Source: CAZSDW01 sp964605705 (GTDB lineage Bacteria > Fidelibacterota > UBA2242). From it: a DNA stretch of 17,433 nt. This document shows, piece after piece, positions 1 through 6,679 of this stretch (position 1 is its first letter; each line of letters opens with the position of its first letter). The position numbers were made by a program, and so were the translations under genes. A model generated the notes under the pieces. The model ran no database searches. It had not been told where the DNA came from and worked only from the letters and a program-made list of their open reading frames with translations. The DNA lies in assembly GCA_964605705.1 (NCBI GenBank), contig CAZSDW010000055.1, positions 1-17,433 on the forward strand, read 5' to 3'.

Positions 1-466
1 AATATCCACAGGGAACAACAGGATCATCAGAAAGGTTGCCAATGTCATCTTTCCACGGCCGCGCAATTCCTATTTCAATTAAGAATCCCCTGTAATTAAG
101 ACTATATGCTATACCTGTTGCCCAATACCTATAATCTGCACCTGGATCACTACCCGAAATCCTACTTGTTAAAAGGTTAATACTATGCTGAATCTTTTCT
201 GAGCCATACAACTCGTAACCAAGATTGAGATGGAATTCATGATGGTCCTTCTTTAAATACATTCCTGTAAAACGAAGACCTACTCTGCCCCACCAGTAAC
301 CTATACTGGGATGTATCATAAAAGCAGAAGTAGTAATCCCCAATTCCGGGTATACCTGATGGTCCTTTTCCTCAGCTTTGATAGAGCATATCCAAAGAAT
401 CGATAAAACCGTAAAAACTGATAATACGGTCATACTCATCTTAGATCGTGGATGTTTAATATGCAC
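1..466 (-). CDS. Exported, probable outer-membrane beta-strand protein (C-terminus beyond window)
   Basis: An open frame runs leftward from a GTG at 466 to the window edge, 155 codons without a stop. I chose the GTG because a near-perfect Shine-Dalgarno (AAGGAGG) lies 7 nt upstream; in-frame ATGs at 439 and 433 are alternatives with no such site. After a basic start (HIKHPRSK) comes a hydrophobic stretch (about residues 12-31, TVLSVFTVLSILWICSI) ending in an SIKA-EE cleavage-like site, so the protein is probably exported. The mature part is rich in aromatic residues and glycine in alternating patterns (for example PSIGYWWGRVGLRFTGMYL and EFHLNLGYELYG), as in small beta-barrel or porin-like outer-membrane proteins. 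No family can be named with certainty. It sits 34 nt downstream of the stop of a decayed sorting domain. Confidence 0.72.
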   Translation of the reverse strand, partial: MHIKHPRSKMSMTVLSVFTVLSILWICSIKAEEKDHQVYPELGITTSAFMIHPSIGYWWGRVGLRFTGMYLKKDHHEFHLNLGYELYGSEKIQHSINLLTSRISGSDPGADYRYWATGIAYSLNYRGFLIEIGIARPWKDDIGNLSDDPVVPCGY

Positions 467-471
467 AACAG

Positions 472-480
472 ATCCTCCTT
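472..480 (-). promoter_or_regulatory. Strong Shine-Dalgarno deciding a GTG start
   Basis: On the minus strand the sequence reads AAGGAGGAT and then, after a short spacer, GTG at 466. The match to the anti-Shine-Dalgarno is better than at most other starts in this window, and it supports a GTG start for the exported protein at the left edge. Confidence 0.75.
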
Positions 481-500
481 TACACTAGTAAATGTTAAGT

Positions 501-738
501 TTATAAGATTTCAAACATAATCCTGAAAAAGCATTCAGATGAATTCACCTGCTGAAAATCCACCGCTTGAATTCGATAGAAACACACTCCCGAACTGTAA
601 TGGGATGCATCCCACTGCTGCAAATAATTCCCAGCATGCTGGTGGGGATGGACAGTGTCTCGACTAAGCAGCCGGTGATTTCATAAATTGAGATCCGACT
701 AACAATCACGAAAATTGATAGTAATAATAATCGATTAT
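501..738 (-). pseudogene. Frameshifted relic of a Por/FlgD-like C-terminal sorting domain
   Basis: Three minus-strand frames together rebuild the end of a sorting domain like those of the complete genes here. At 738-715 one frame reads IIDYYYYQ (compare TIDYYLKQ in the CE15 protein). At 700-653 a second frame reads SRISIYEITGCLVETL (compare VRIELYDLSGRLINTF in the subtilase). At 644-501 a third reads HQHAGNYLQQWDASHYSSG, then VCFYRIQAVD, and ends at TAA 501-503 (compare QQAGYYSIHWNATRYSSG, then VYFYRIQVND). At least two frame changes are needed and no catalytic domain precedes it. A 65-residue frame at 545-742 (starting MNNRLLLLS) covers the same stretch and is most simply an accidental opening, although its hydrophobic start resembles a signal peptide. 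Confidence 0.7.
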
Positions 739-852
739 TCATAATAACTTCTGATTAATTGATGAAGTTATTATATGAGATGGAAAGATAAAAGTCAAAT
801 TTTCGGGATACCGGCGGGACACGGATTGTTTTATACGATAGAACTCACATAA

Positions 853-905
853 CTTAAAATCCCTCGGTCCTTAGGATCGTCCCGGTTCAAGTCCGGTTTT
901 CGGCA
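853..905 (+). tRNA. 3' half of a tRNA-Leu(UAA) gene; likely attachment-site scar
   Basis: The stretch folds as the 3' half of a class II tRNA. It has an anticodon loop CTTAAAA (853-859, anticodon TAA), the anticodon-stem 3' strand TCCCT (860-864), and a variable arm with stem GGTCC/GGATC and loop TTA (866-878). These are followed by the T stem CCCGG, T loop TTCAAGT and CCGGT (881-897, one mismatch), the acceptor 3' strand TTTCGGC (898-904) and discriminator A (905). The next bases are CAA rather than CCA. The 5' half is missing: 848-852 is CATAA where AGGGA is needed to pair, and no GCCGAAA acceptor strand or D arm precedes it. Homology therefore stops at the anticodon-loop edge, where tyrosine-recombinase crossovers often fall. 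It is not a working tRNA. Confidence 0.8.
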
Positions 906-1057
906 CAACTATCTTTTAGTCTGGCTTTCTATCCCTTGTTCAATAATTTAAACTGACTATACAAGCGTACTAGTTTCCCGGGAAAAGCTCAGTGAAACAG
1001 GCGTGGGATCGTTTTGATACTACGATCAGGCATCCCGACATTTCCTTTACTGTCCAG
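906..1057. other. Spacer between tRNA half and CE15 gene end
   Basis: No gene is apparent. A small inverted repeat, GATCG/CGATC, lies near 1008-1027 with no T tract on either strand, so it is not a convincing terminator for the CE15 gene. Confidence 0.4.
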
Positions 1058-2584
1058 CTAGCGTAATAACAACATTTTTCTGCTTTTTACAAATTTTCCA
1101 ACTTGTAGTGTATAAATATAAATACCGCTTGCCAATTCAGATCCATCAAATGAAAATGTTTGTTTGCCAGCAGTCTGTCGTCTGTTTATTAGCGTCCTGA
1201 TTTTTTTACCAGTTACATCATAAACGGAAAGTTGAACATGGTTTTCCTGTTTTAAATAATAATCTATGGTGGTGACCGGATTAAAAGGATTAGGGTAATT
1301 TTCCAAAAGATCGAATTGCGCAGTCACTTTTTCAGAATTACCAATATCAATTGATGATGCTCTAAGAGTCGGAGTGTCCCACGTTATCCAGCGGGAAAGG
1401 TCAGGATCGTACGGGCTGATTGCAATATCCTCTGTATTCACAGTCTCGTCCCCTAGGAGAAACTTTTCCACGAAAACAATCACTTCAGGTCTTTGACTAT
1501 CCGGGAGTTGGCAGTGACCATGACCACCGACCTTGGAAAAGCCAAACCGGTCGGGTACGCCAAGCGCTTTCCAAACTTCGTGGGCAGCCTTACACGCGAC
1601 ATGACCGGACTCCTCTGCCAGCCATTCCATATCGGGATTTCCGAGTACAAACAACGCACGGGGCGCTACCAAAGCCATCAACTCGTGGTGATCGAAAGGC
1701 AGTTTTTTAGGCATGCCGCTGAATTGATAGAGGTCTTGGTGATACCAGCCATTACCGATCGCGTTTCTCAGGGTTTCCCTGTTCCCCAGGAGGGTTTCTG
1801 TGACGCGCCATGCCGCATCACCACCACCACCCGGTTCTTGTGCGATAGTTAGCGCGATGCGTTCGTCGAACGCCCCGGAAAAGAGGGCAATCTTGCCGGC
1901 ATAGGAACAGCCGGTTACTGCCAGTCGCGTAAGATCAATATTAGTCTCAGGAGTCTTCTCCAATGCGTCAATGATACGACTGACGCCCCATGCCCAAGCA
2001 ATAAACCTGCCCCTTTTTACATCCGGGTAGAGATCAAAAAATGCTCCATCACCGAGGCGTCCTCCAAAAGAGGGCGCTATTTGTCCATCCAAATAATTGA
2101 CAGTCGCGATATTACGACTGGTAAAAATGTCAGATGGGAGACTACCAGTCGCACCGAATCCAACTCCAATTACGGCGGGAAAGGGACCTTCCCCATCGGG
2201 AATGCTGATTGCCGCAGTTAGCGTGAGCGTGTCTTCGTCAACAATTATGACAACTGTGAGTTGGCCATCAGAAAAACTGGCTTCCAGGTTGCTCGGAGGA
2301 GCCGGTTTGTTCCCCAGCTCGTAATGCTGGAACTCAGCGGCGATCTCGGCGCGCCGGCATCGCCAATCGGAGAAGGTTGAAATGCGACCACTACTATCAG
2401 CCCACATGAACGGATCGGGCAGAGCGTCGATGCTTGGAAGGTTGGAAATTGTAGGCATTAGCGGTTCCGGACAGTCCGCGCCAGTGTTCTCATCTTCATA
2501 GACAAGGGGCATTTCCTGCGCTAATGAATCAACGATCACATATGTGTTCAATAGAAGCGCTAATAGGATTACTTTCGTTCTCAT
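1058..2584 (-). CDS. Secreted CE15 glucuronoyl methylesterase with C-terminal sorting domain
   Basis: A carbohydrate esterase family 15 enzyme. The family cleaves the ester between lignin alcohols and the (4-O-methyl)glucuronic acid of glucuronoxylan. A signal peptide (1-22) precedes an alpha/beta-hydrolase domain (about 35-380). The nucleophile elbow is GCSYAGK (Ser227). Glu250 lies in AQEPGGGGDAAWR, 23 residues on, the same spacing as Ser-Glu in the fungal enzymes. His357 in GGHGHC is the likely catalytic His. Cys226 and Cys358 flank Ser and His and match a known CE15 disulfide; Cys38/Cys76 may match another. Tyr228 replaces the Arg that follows Ser in fungal GCSRNGK. Residues 429-508 are the sorting domain (NYPNPFNPVTTIDYY). 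AGGAG lies 7 nt before ATG. The core is much richer in GC than both ends of the gene. Confidence 0.9.
   Translation of the reverse strand: MRTKVILLALLLNTYVIVDSLAQEMPLVYEDENTGADCPEPLMPTISNLPSIDALPDPFMWADSSGRISTFSDWRCRRAEIAAEFQHYELGNKPAPPSNLEASFSDGQLTVVIIVDEDTLTLTAAISIPDGEGPFPAVIGVGFGATGSLPSDIFTSRNIATVNYLDGQIAPSFGGRLGDGAFFDLYPDVKRGRFIAWAWGVSRIIDALEKTPETNIDLTRLAVTGCSYAGKIALFSGAFDERIALTIAQEPGGGGDAAWRVTETLLGNRETLRNAIGNGWYHQDLYQFSGMPKKLPFDHHELMALVAPRALFVLGNPDMEWLAEESGHVACKAAHEVWKALGVPDRFGFSKVGGHGHCQLPDSQRPEVIVFVEKFLLGDETVNTEDIAISPYDPDLSRWITWDTPTLRASSIDIGNSEKVTAQFDLLENYPNPFNPVTTIDYYLKQENHVQLSVYDVTGKKIRTLINRRQTAGKQTFSFDGSELASGIYIYTLQVGKFVKSRKMLLLR
1061..1300 (-). repeat. Sorting-domain copy C (CE15 C-terminus)
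   Basis: 80 codons, starting NYPNPFNPVTTIDYY and ending SRKMLLLR. It is shorter and more diverged than copies A and B, and very AT-rich compared with the catalytic core it is attached to. Confidence 0.8.
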
Positions 2585-2910
2585 TTTGATACTCCTGATG
2601 TATTATTAACCTACATGACTTTCCAAAAGTGAAATTTTTTATAATAGATATTAATCCAGTACTCATTTTCAAAAATTATAACTTCTTATTATAATCATTT
2701 TGTAGCTGACTTTCAATACTAGACGTAACTATCTCCAGTACGACGGCACATCTGTGACAATACCAACCATGGATTCACAATTGAATGTGCTCCTTCTCAT
2801 GGTACAGCTTCCTCAGTCACGCTATTCTTTCAAACTAAGACATTGAATTACAGTGCTAATATATACATTGCCCCCAACTAGTTGTTATTACCGTCAGCTA
2901 TCTTGATGTA
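2585..2910. other. Intergenic region upstream of the CE15 gene
   Basis: 326 bases between the GH115 stop and the CE15 start. Near the CE15 start it is very AT-rich and holds AGGAG at 2592-2596. I see no terminator hairpin for GH115 and no promoter I would name. The part at about 2725-2880 has coding-like stretches on the plus strand in two frames (see findings), but no intact gene. Confidence 0.4.
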
Positions 2911-5814
2911 CTATTCCAATCTGGTTTCACTGGGTCCTAGATAAGAAGGTTTTAAACCACCAAAATCAATTACAATTTTTTGCAGTGCTACCCCCGGATC
3001 AATTACCCAAAATTTCAAGGTGTGTTTACCAGGTTCATTAATGGTGTGAATCGTACGGTTTATACTTGCATTTCGCAGTACATTTTCAGCCCACTTCCCT
3101 TTCCATTCCTCAGAGGTTCCGGCTTCACCCAATTGAGGAAGTTCATCGTCAACGGAAATTCCATATCGGGTGTTCGCCTGCTTATTAAATGGAAACGTGG
3201 GGAGAGTAATAGTATTAATTTCAAATTTCCCGCATTGGAAGGTATAAAAATCATATTCTAAATAGGGCTGGGTTCCATCATAGGATTCGTATGATGCTGT
3301 GATCGGGGGAACACTTAACATAGATGAACCCATTATTCCGATGTTTGGTACTTCGACAAACTTTATTTTAGCGTCTTCATTTTTTCGATGAAAGTGATTT
3401 GGTGAAATGACGATAAAACCATTGTCTTCAACAAACAAACCATTTAGTTCTAATTTATCAGGATTCTTGGGATTGAACGCACTGACATATACTTCTTCCA
3501 CTTTTCCATTTGCCTCAATATTAATTTTACCCTTCAAATCAATACCCTTCGGCATTTTTATCCAATCAATGTAAACCCAGATTTTTTCTTCATCAGTAAC
3601 TGTTCCCTTTGTCGAACTCAACTTTATCCATTCTTTATCGGCTTTGGCTCTCCATTTAAAAGACTGATTACCTTGATTATAAATATCAATGAAATAGCTT
3701 TTTTTATAATAAGGATTAAAACAGGGTAACATATGAAAATGATTAATGCCTTGCTGATTATTTTCTTGTTCAACATAAAAAGCGGGATCAGCTCCATTTT
3801 TTAATGGAATGGTATCAACATGGGGCATTTTATGATAAACGGCGTCTCTGCCCTGTTTGACAGTCATCATTTTATTCCACTTCCCGTTTAGAAGTCGATT
3901 ATATTCAGCGGTAATCGTCAGCAGGCTGTCATAATAAATTTGCACCAGGTGCGCCAGCTCGTTGGTTTTTGCCCTTTCTTGCCGGGCATACCAATGATTT
4001 TTCTGGGCAATCAATATTTTTTTATTCATAAGGGCGGAGCTAACTACCGGATAATAAACCAGTTGATAAAAAGCAGGCTTCAGAACCGGATCAATTTTTT
4101 GGTAAACATTTTTTACCTGTTCACTGATTTTGTCGTATTCATCCATACGTTCATCCGCCTCATGATAATTGGCAAACGAAAATTCCGTATCGTACGTTTT
4201 CTTCTGTTTATGGAAATTGGTATCCCAGATATATCCCCAACCCATATATTCCGGTTTGCGTATAAAACCAAGACGATAATACGTCTGCATAATTTCAGTG
4301 AGTTCTTTTTTATAACTCTCTCCAAAAATATTTCCCAACCAATCTTCAAGATGTCGGTTGGTTGTTTCATAATCGACCACATGAACATTCCAGGCTAAAT
4401 CAAGGAAAAATTCCGTTCCATATTCGGCAGGTTTAATATCGCCAACGTTTGCTATCCAGACCCGATCGCCACCGGTTTCATATGCCTTTTTCATTTCTTC
4501 GAAAATAAGAGCCGGAGGAGTGGTGTTTAGCCAAAGATATTCATGGGGAATGCCTAAATATTGAATATGATAATAAACGCCCGATCGCCCGTTGCGTTGC
4601 TGCTCTTCATGATTGCTTAAACGTTTAATATAGCCGTAATTATCATCAGGCCAGACGATGGTTATATCATCCGGGAGATTTAATCCATTTTCATAAATCT
4701 CCAATACCTCTTTATACGGAACAAAAATTTGCGGAATTTCTTCGATATTTTTAGCGATATGTTTTGCAAGTATCTCACGCTGATCAGCGACAACATTATC
4801 AAGAAGACGAACCTGTTCCTCCAATCTGAGCGAACCTAACATTGCCCGATCATGGATACCCCGCATGGCAATGGTATAAACATTTTCATAAGGTCCGTTT
4901 TCTTTCACACGCTTATCCAATACTTCATAGATTGTCTGTCGGTTGGTCTGATAATTCCATTCCCCCATGGTTTCCTTATCCCATTCGGTGGCGTTGTTAA
5001 AAAGCAACGGTTCACAATGAGCTGATCCCATGACAATAGCGAAACTATCGGCAACGATTTTATTTTCGGGAATCTGATTAAACGCAGCTGTGCATTCGTG
5101 CATAGCCGGCCATAAATAGTTTGCTTTCAACCTTAATAAAAGTTCACATACTTTGGCGTATGTTTTGGGTCCGATGTCCTTTTGCTCAGTCTCAAATGTT
5201 TCGGCAGCCCAGGGTTTTAGTCCCCAGTCCTCGTCATTGATGAAAATGCCCCTGTATTTTACATCCGGCGGACCAAAGCTATATATCCCATCTTTAATAA
5301 AGATACTTTCTTGCTTTTTAACCGGGACATCAGCCCACCAGTACCACGGTGAAATGCCAATTTGTTCTGACAATTCAAAGACGCCATAAGCAGTTCCACG
5401 ACGATCGCTGCCAATGATAACCAGCGCCTTGTCCGTATCTTTGAACGGTTTTTCAATTACCTGAATGCTGTGTGCTTCCCATTTGTCAAACCATTTTGCG
5501 GTATCGATTTTATTCGTCTGAATCAATAGATCAACCAACTTTGATTTTCCGACAGTACCGATAATAACCATATATTGTCCTGACGCCTTATCCGAATGTG
5601 TTATTACCGGTCTTTGACTCGTCACATTAAAAATATCATTTGAAAGATGATTGGCAGCAATGCCCACAACTGTAAAATCATTATCATCAACATATATTAC
5701 CGGAGTTTTTCCATCAGATACCAATGGAAAGGCATCTTTTGGATCATGGGTAATCAAGGTCTGCGATTTAATAAATTGACTGAACAACAGGACAAATAAA
5801 ATTAAATATTTCAT
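2911..5814 (-). CDS. GH115 xylan alpha-1,2-glucuronidase, secreted
   Basis: Glycoside hydrolase family 115 enzymes release (4-O-methyl)glucuronic acid alpha-1,2-linked to xylose in glucuronoxylan, including on internal residues. The 967 residues fit the usual length. A signal peptide (about 1-17, MKYLILFVLLFSQFIKS) is followed by an N-terminal alpha/beta domain (25-180). The barrel is recognised by KYRGIFINDEDWGLKPWA (186-203), LRLKANYLWPAMHE (227-240) and MGSAHCEPLL (262-271), with WPDDNYGYIKRLS (388-400) and YLWLNTTPPALI (426-437) further on. A helical segment follows, then a C-terminal beta domain (about 780-960) of the GH115_C type. There is no sorting domain, so it probably stays periplasmic or leaves by another route. 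AAGGAA lies 6 nt before the ATG. It lies 42 nt after the dipeptidase gene and 326 nt before CE15, which acts on the same glucuronic acid group. Confidence 0.92.
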   Translation of the reverse strand: MKYLILFVLLFSQFIKSQTLITHDPKDAFPLVSDGKTPVIYVDDNDFTVVGIAANHLSNDIFNVTSQRPVITHSDKASGQYMVIIGTVGKSKLVDLLIQTNKIDTAKWFDKWEAHSIQVIEKPFKDTDKALVIIGSDRRGTAYGVFELSEQIGISPWYWWADVPVKKQESIFIKDGIYSFGPPDVKYRGIFINDEDWGLKPWAAETFETEQKDIGPKTYAKVCELLLRLKANYLWPAMHECTAAFNQIPENKIVADSFAIVMGSAHCEPLLFNNATEWDKETMGEWNYQTNRQTIYEVLDKRVKENGPYENVYTIAMRGIHDRAMLGSLRLEEQVRLLDNVVADQREILAKHIAKNIEEIPQIFVPYKEVLEIYENGLNLPDDITIVWPDDNYGYIKRLSNHEEQQRNGRSGVYYHIQYLGIPHEYLWLNTTPPALIFEEMKKAYETGGDRVWIANVGDIKPAEYGTEFFLDLAWNVHVVDYETTNRHLEDWLGNIFGESYKKELTEIMQTYYRLGFIRKPEYMGWGYIWDTNFHKQKKTYDTEFSFANYHEADERMDEYDKISEQVKNVYQKIDPVLKPAFYQLVYYPVVSSALMNKKILIAQKNHWYARQERAKTNELAHLVQIYYDSLLTITAEYNRLLNGKWNKMMTVKQGRDAVYHKMPHVDTIPLKNGADPAFYVEQENNQQGINHFHMLPCFNPYYKKSYFIDIYNQGNQSFKWRAKADKEWIKLSSTKGTVTDEEKIWVYIDWIKMPKGIDLKGKINIEANGKVEEVYVSAFNPKNPDKLELNGLFVEDNGFIVISPNHFHRKNEDAKIKFVEVPNIGIMGSSMLSVPPITASYESYDGTQPYLEYDFYTFQCGKFEINTITLPTFPFNKQANTRYGISVDDELPQLGEAGTSEEWKGKWAENVLRNASINRTIHTINEPGKHTLKFWVIDPGVALQKIVIDFGGLKPSYLGPSETRLE

Positions 5815-5856
5815 CGCTATTTCCTTTCTTATCAGATGGTTAAATAATCGTGATGA

Positions 5857-6549
5857 CTATTGGATCGGGAAATTAAAATACTTATCGGGAAAAGGTTCAT
5901 TTCTCAAGGTAAAATGCCACCATTCTTGTTCATATCGCTCAAAACCGGAATTATTCATCAAAACTTGCAGCAACATTCGATGGGCTCTTTGGCTTGCGGT
6001 CATTCTTAAATCATTTGGCCAGGACTTGGGACTAAAAAAATCAAAACCAGATCCCATATCCAATTCTTCTTTTGAATCTAAGGCAATTATTGTGACATCG
6101 ACCGTACTTCCTCGACTGTGACTTGACTTTGCGGCAATGTAAGCTTCTTTAAAAAGATTTTCCTTTAGCACATCCGGGTAATATTTTGACTTTGTTTTTG
6201 TATTCTTTAAATCCTTTGCCCAGCGAACAAAATGATCGACAGCGCACTGGGGTCGATACGCATCATATACTTTCAAGCCAAGTCCGAAAGCGGCTAAATC
6301 TGCCTGTACTTTTTTCAAAGCCAGGGCAGCCTGTTCAGAAAGAATACATACCGGACTCAAATAGCCATCAATGCGTTCGCCGACAAAATTATCTTCTGTG
6401 TAATAACGTAATTCGATTTCTATATCAGGTATAACATCTTTAACATAAACAAAGCCTTCTGGCAATTCACGCGCCATCGATAGAGTGCAAGAAAATAAAG
6501 TAATCAGCAGAATTACAGGAAAGGAAAAAAACTTCTTAGTCATTTTCAT
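5857..6549 (-). CDS. ddpX: D-alanyl-D-alanine dipeptidase, VanX/DdpX type (peptidase M15D)
   Basis: Zinc dipeptidase that hydrolyses D-Ala-D-Ala. In the family this serves cell-wall peptide recycling or, as VanX, glycopeptide resistance. Family motifs are clear: YDAYRP (95-100, the conserved substrate-side Arg99), SSHSRGSTVDVT (142-153, zinc ligands His144 and Asp151) and EQEWWHF (207-213, base Glu209 and zinc ligand His212). The N-terminus is a signal sequence (KKFFSFPVILLITLFSC); Cys21 after LFS could be a weak lipobox, so it may be a periplasmic lipoprotein. AGAGG lies 6 nt before the first ATG, favouring it over the Met at position 3. The gene sits between two glycosidases, 42 nt before GH115, and no vanH, vanA or vanRS homologue is in the window. 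A housekeeping or nutrient role is therefore more likely than resistance. The symbol is by family resemblance. Confidence 0.87.
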   Translation of the reverse strand: MKMTKKFFSFPVILLITLFSCTLSMARELPEGFVYVKDVIPDIEIELRYYTEDNFVGERIDGYLSPVCILSEQAALALKKVQADLAAFGLGLKVYDAYRPQCAVDHFVRWAKDLKNTKTKSKYYPDVLKENLFKEAYIAAKSSHSRGSTVDVTIIALDSKEELDMGSGFDFFSPKSWPNDLRMTASQRAHRMLLQVLMNNSGFERYEQEWWHFTLRNEPFPDKYFNFPIQ

Positions 6550-6679
6550 TGGAAGCCTCTTTTTTTCTTTATGAAAATAATCCCAACATAACCATGAGCA
6601 TCTGTCACAAAACCTTTTTGATAAATGGATATTTACGATAATGTTTCACTTTATAAATTTCAAAATTTCAGATATCAAT
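6550..6679. other. Spacer between GH5 and dipeptidase genes
   Basis: 130 AT-rich bases between the GH5 stop and the dipeptidase start. No clear terminator is visible, so read-through from GH5 is possible. AGAGG near the right place is the only site I can support. Confidence 0.35.

Noticed and set aside
545..742. A 65-residue protein with a hydrophobic N-terminus
   Set aside because: Its middle matches a sorting domain only for about 16 residues, and the match continues in a different frame through its second half. It is better explained as a chance opening across a decayed domain.
760..905. A complete tRNA-Leu(UAA), possibly with an intron in the anticodon loop as in cyanobacteria
   Set aside because: No acceptor 5' strand complementary to TTTCGGC and no D arm were found in about 350 bases upstream. 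Bases 848-852 cannot pair with the anticodon-stem 3' strand, and the break precedes U34 instead of following it.
1006..1035. Inverted repeat as a terminator for the CE15 gene
   Set aside because: The stem is only 5 bp with an 11-nt loop, and no T tract follows on the minus strand.
1420..1852. Plus-strand open frames of 96 and 119 codons inside the CE15 gene
   Set aside because: They lie wholly antisense to a gene with intact catalytic motifs. High GC in this stretch makes stop codons rare on the other strand.
3940..4398. A 152-codon plus-strand frame inside GH115
   Set aside because: Antisense to conserved GH115 sequence, with no known motif and no ribosome-binding site.
5857..6549. Glycopeptide-resistance (van) cluster
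   Set aside because: Only the dipeptidase is present. There is no D-Ala-D-Lac ligase, dehydrogenase or two-component system in the window, and the protein has an export signal.
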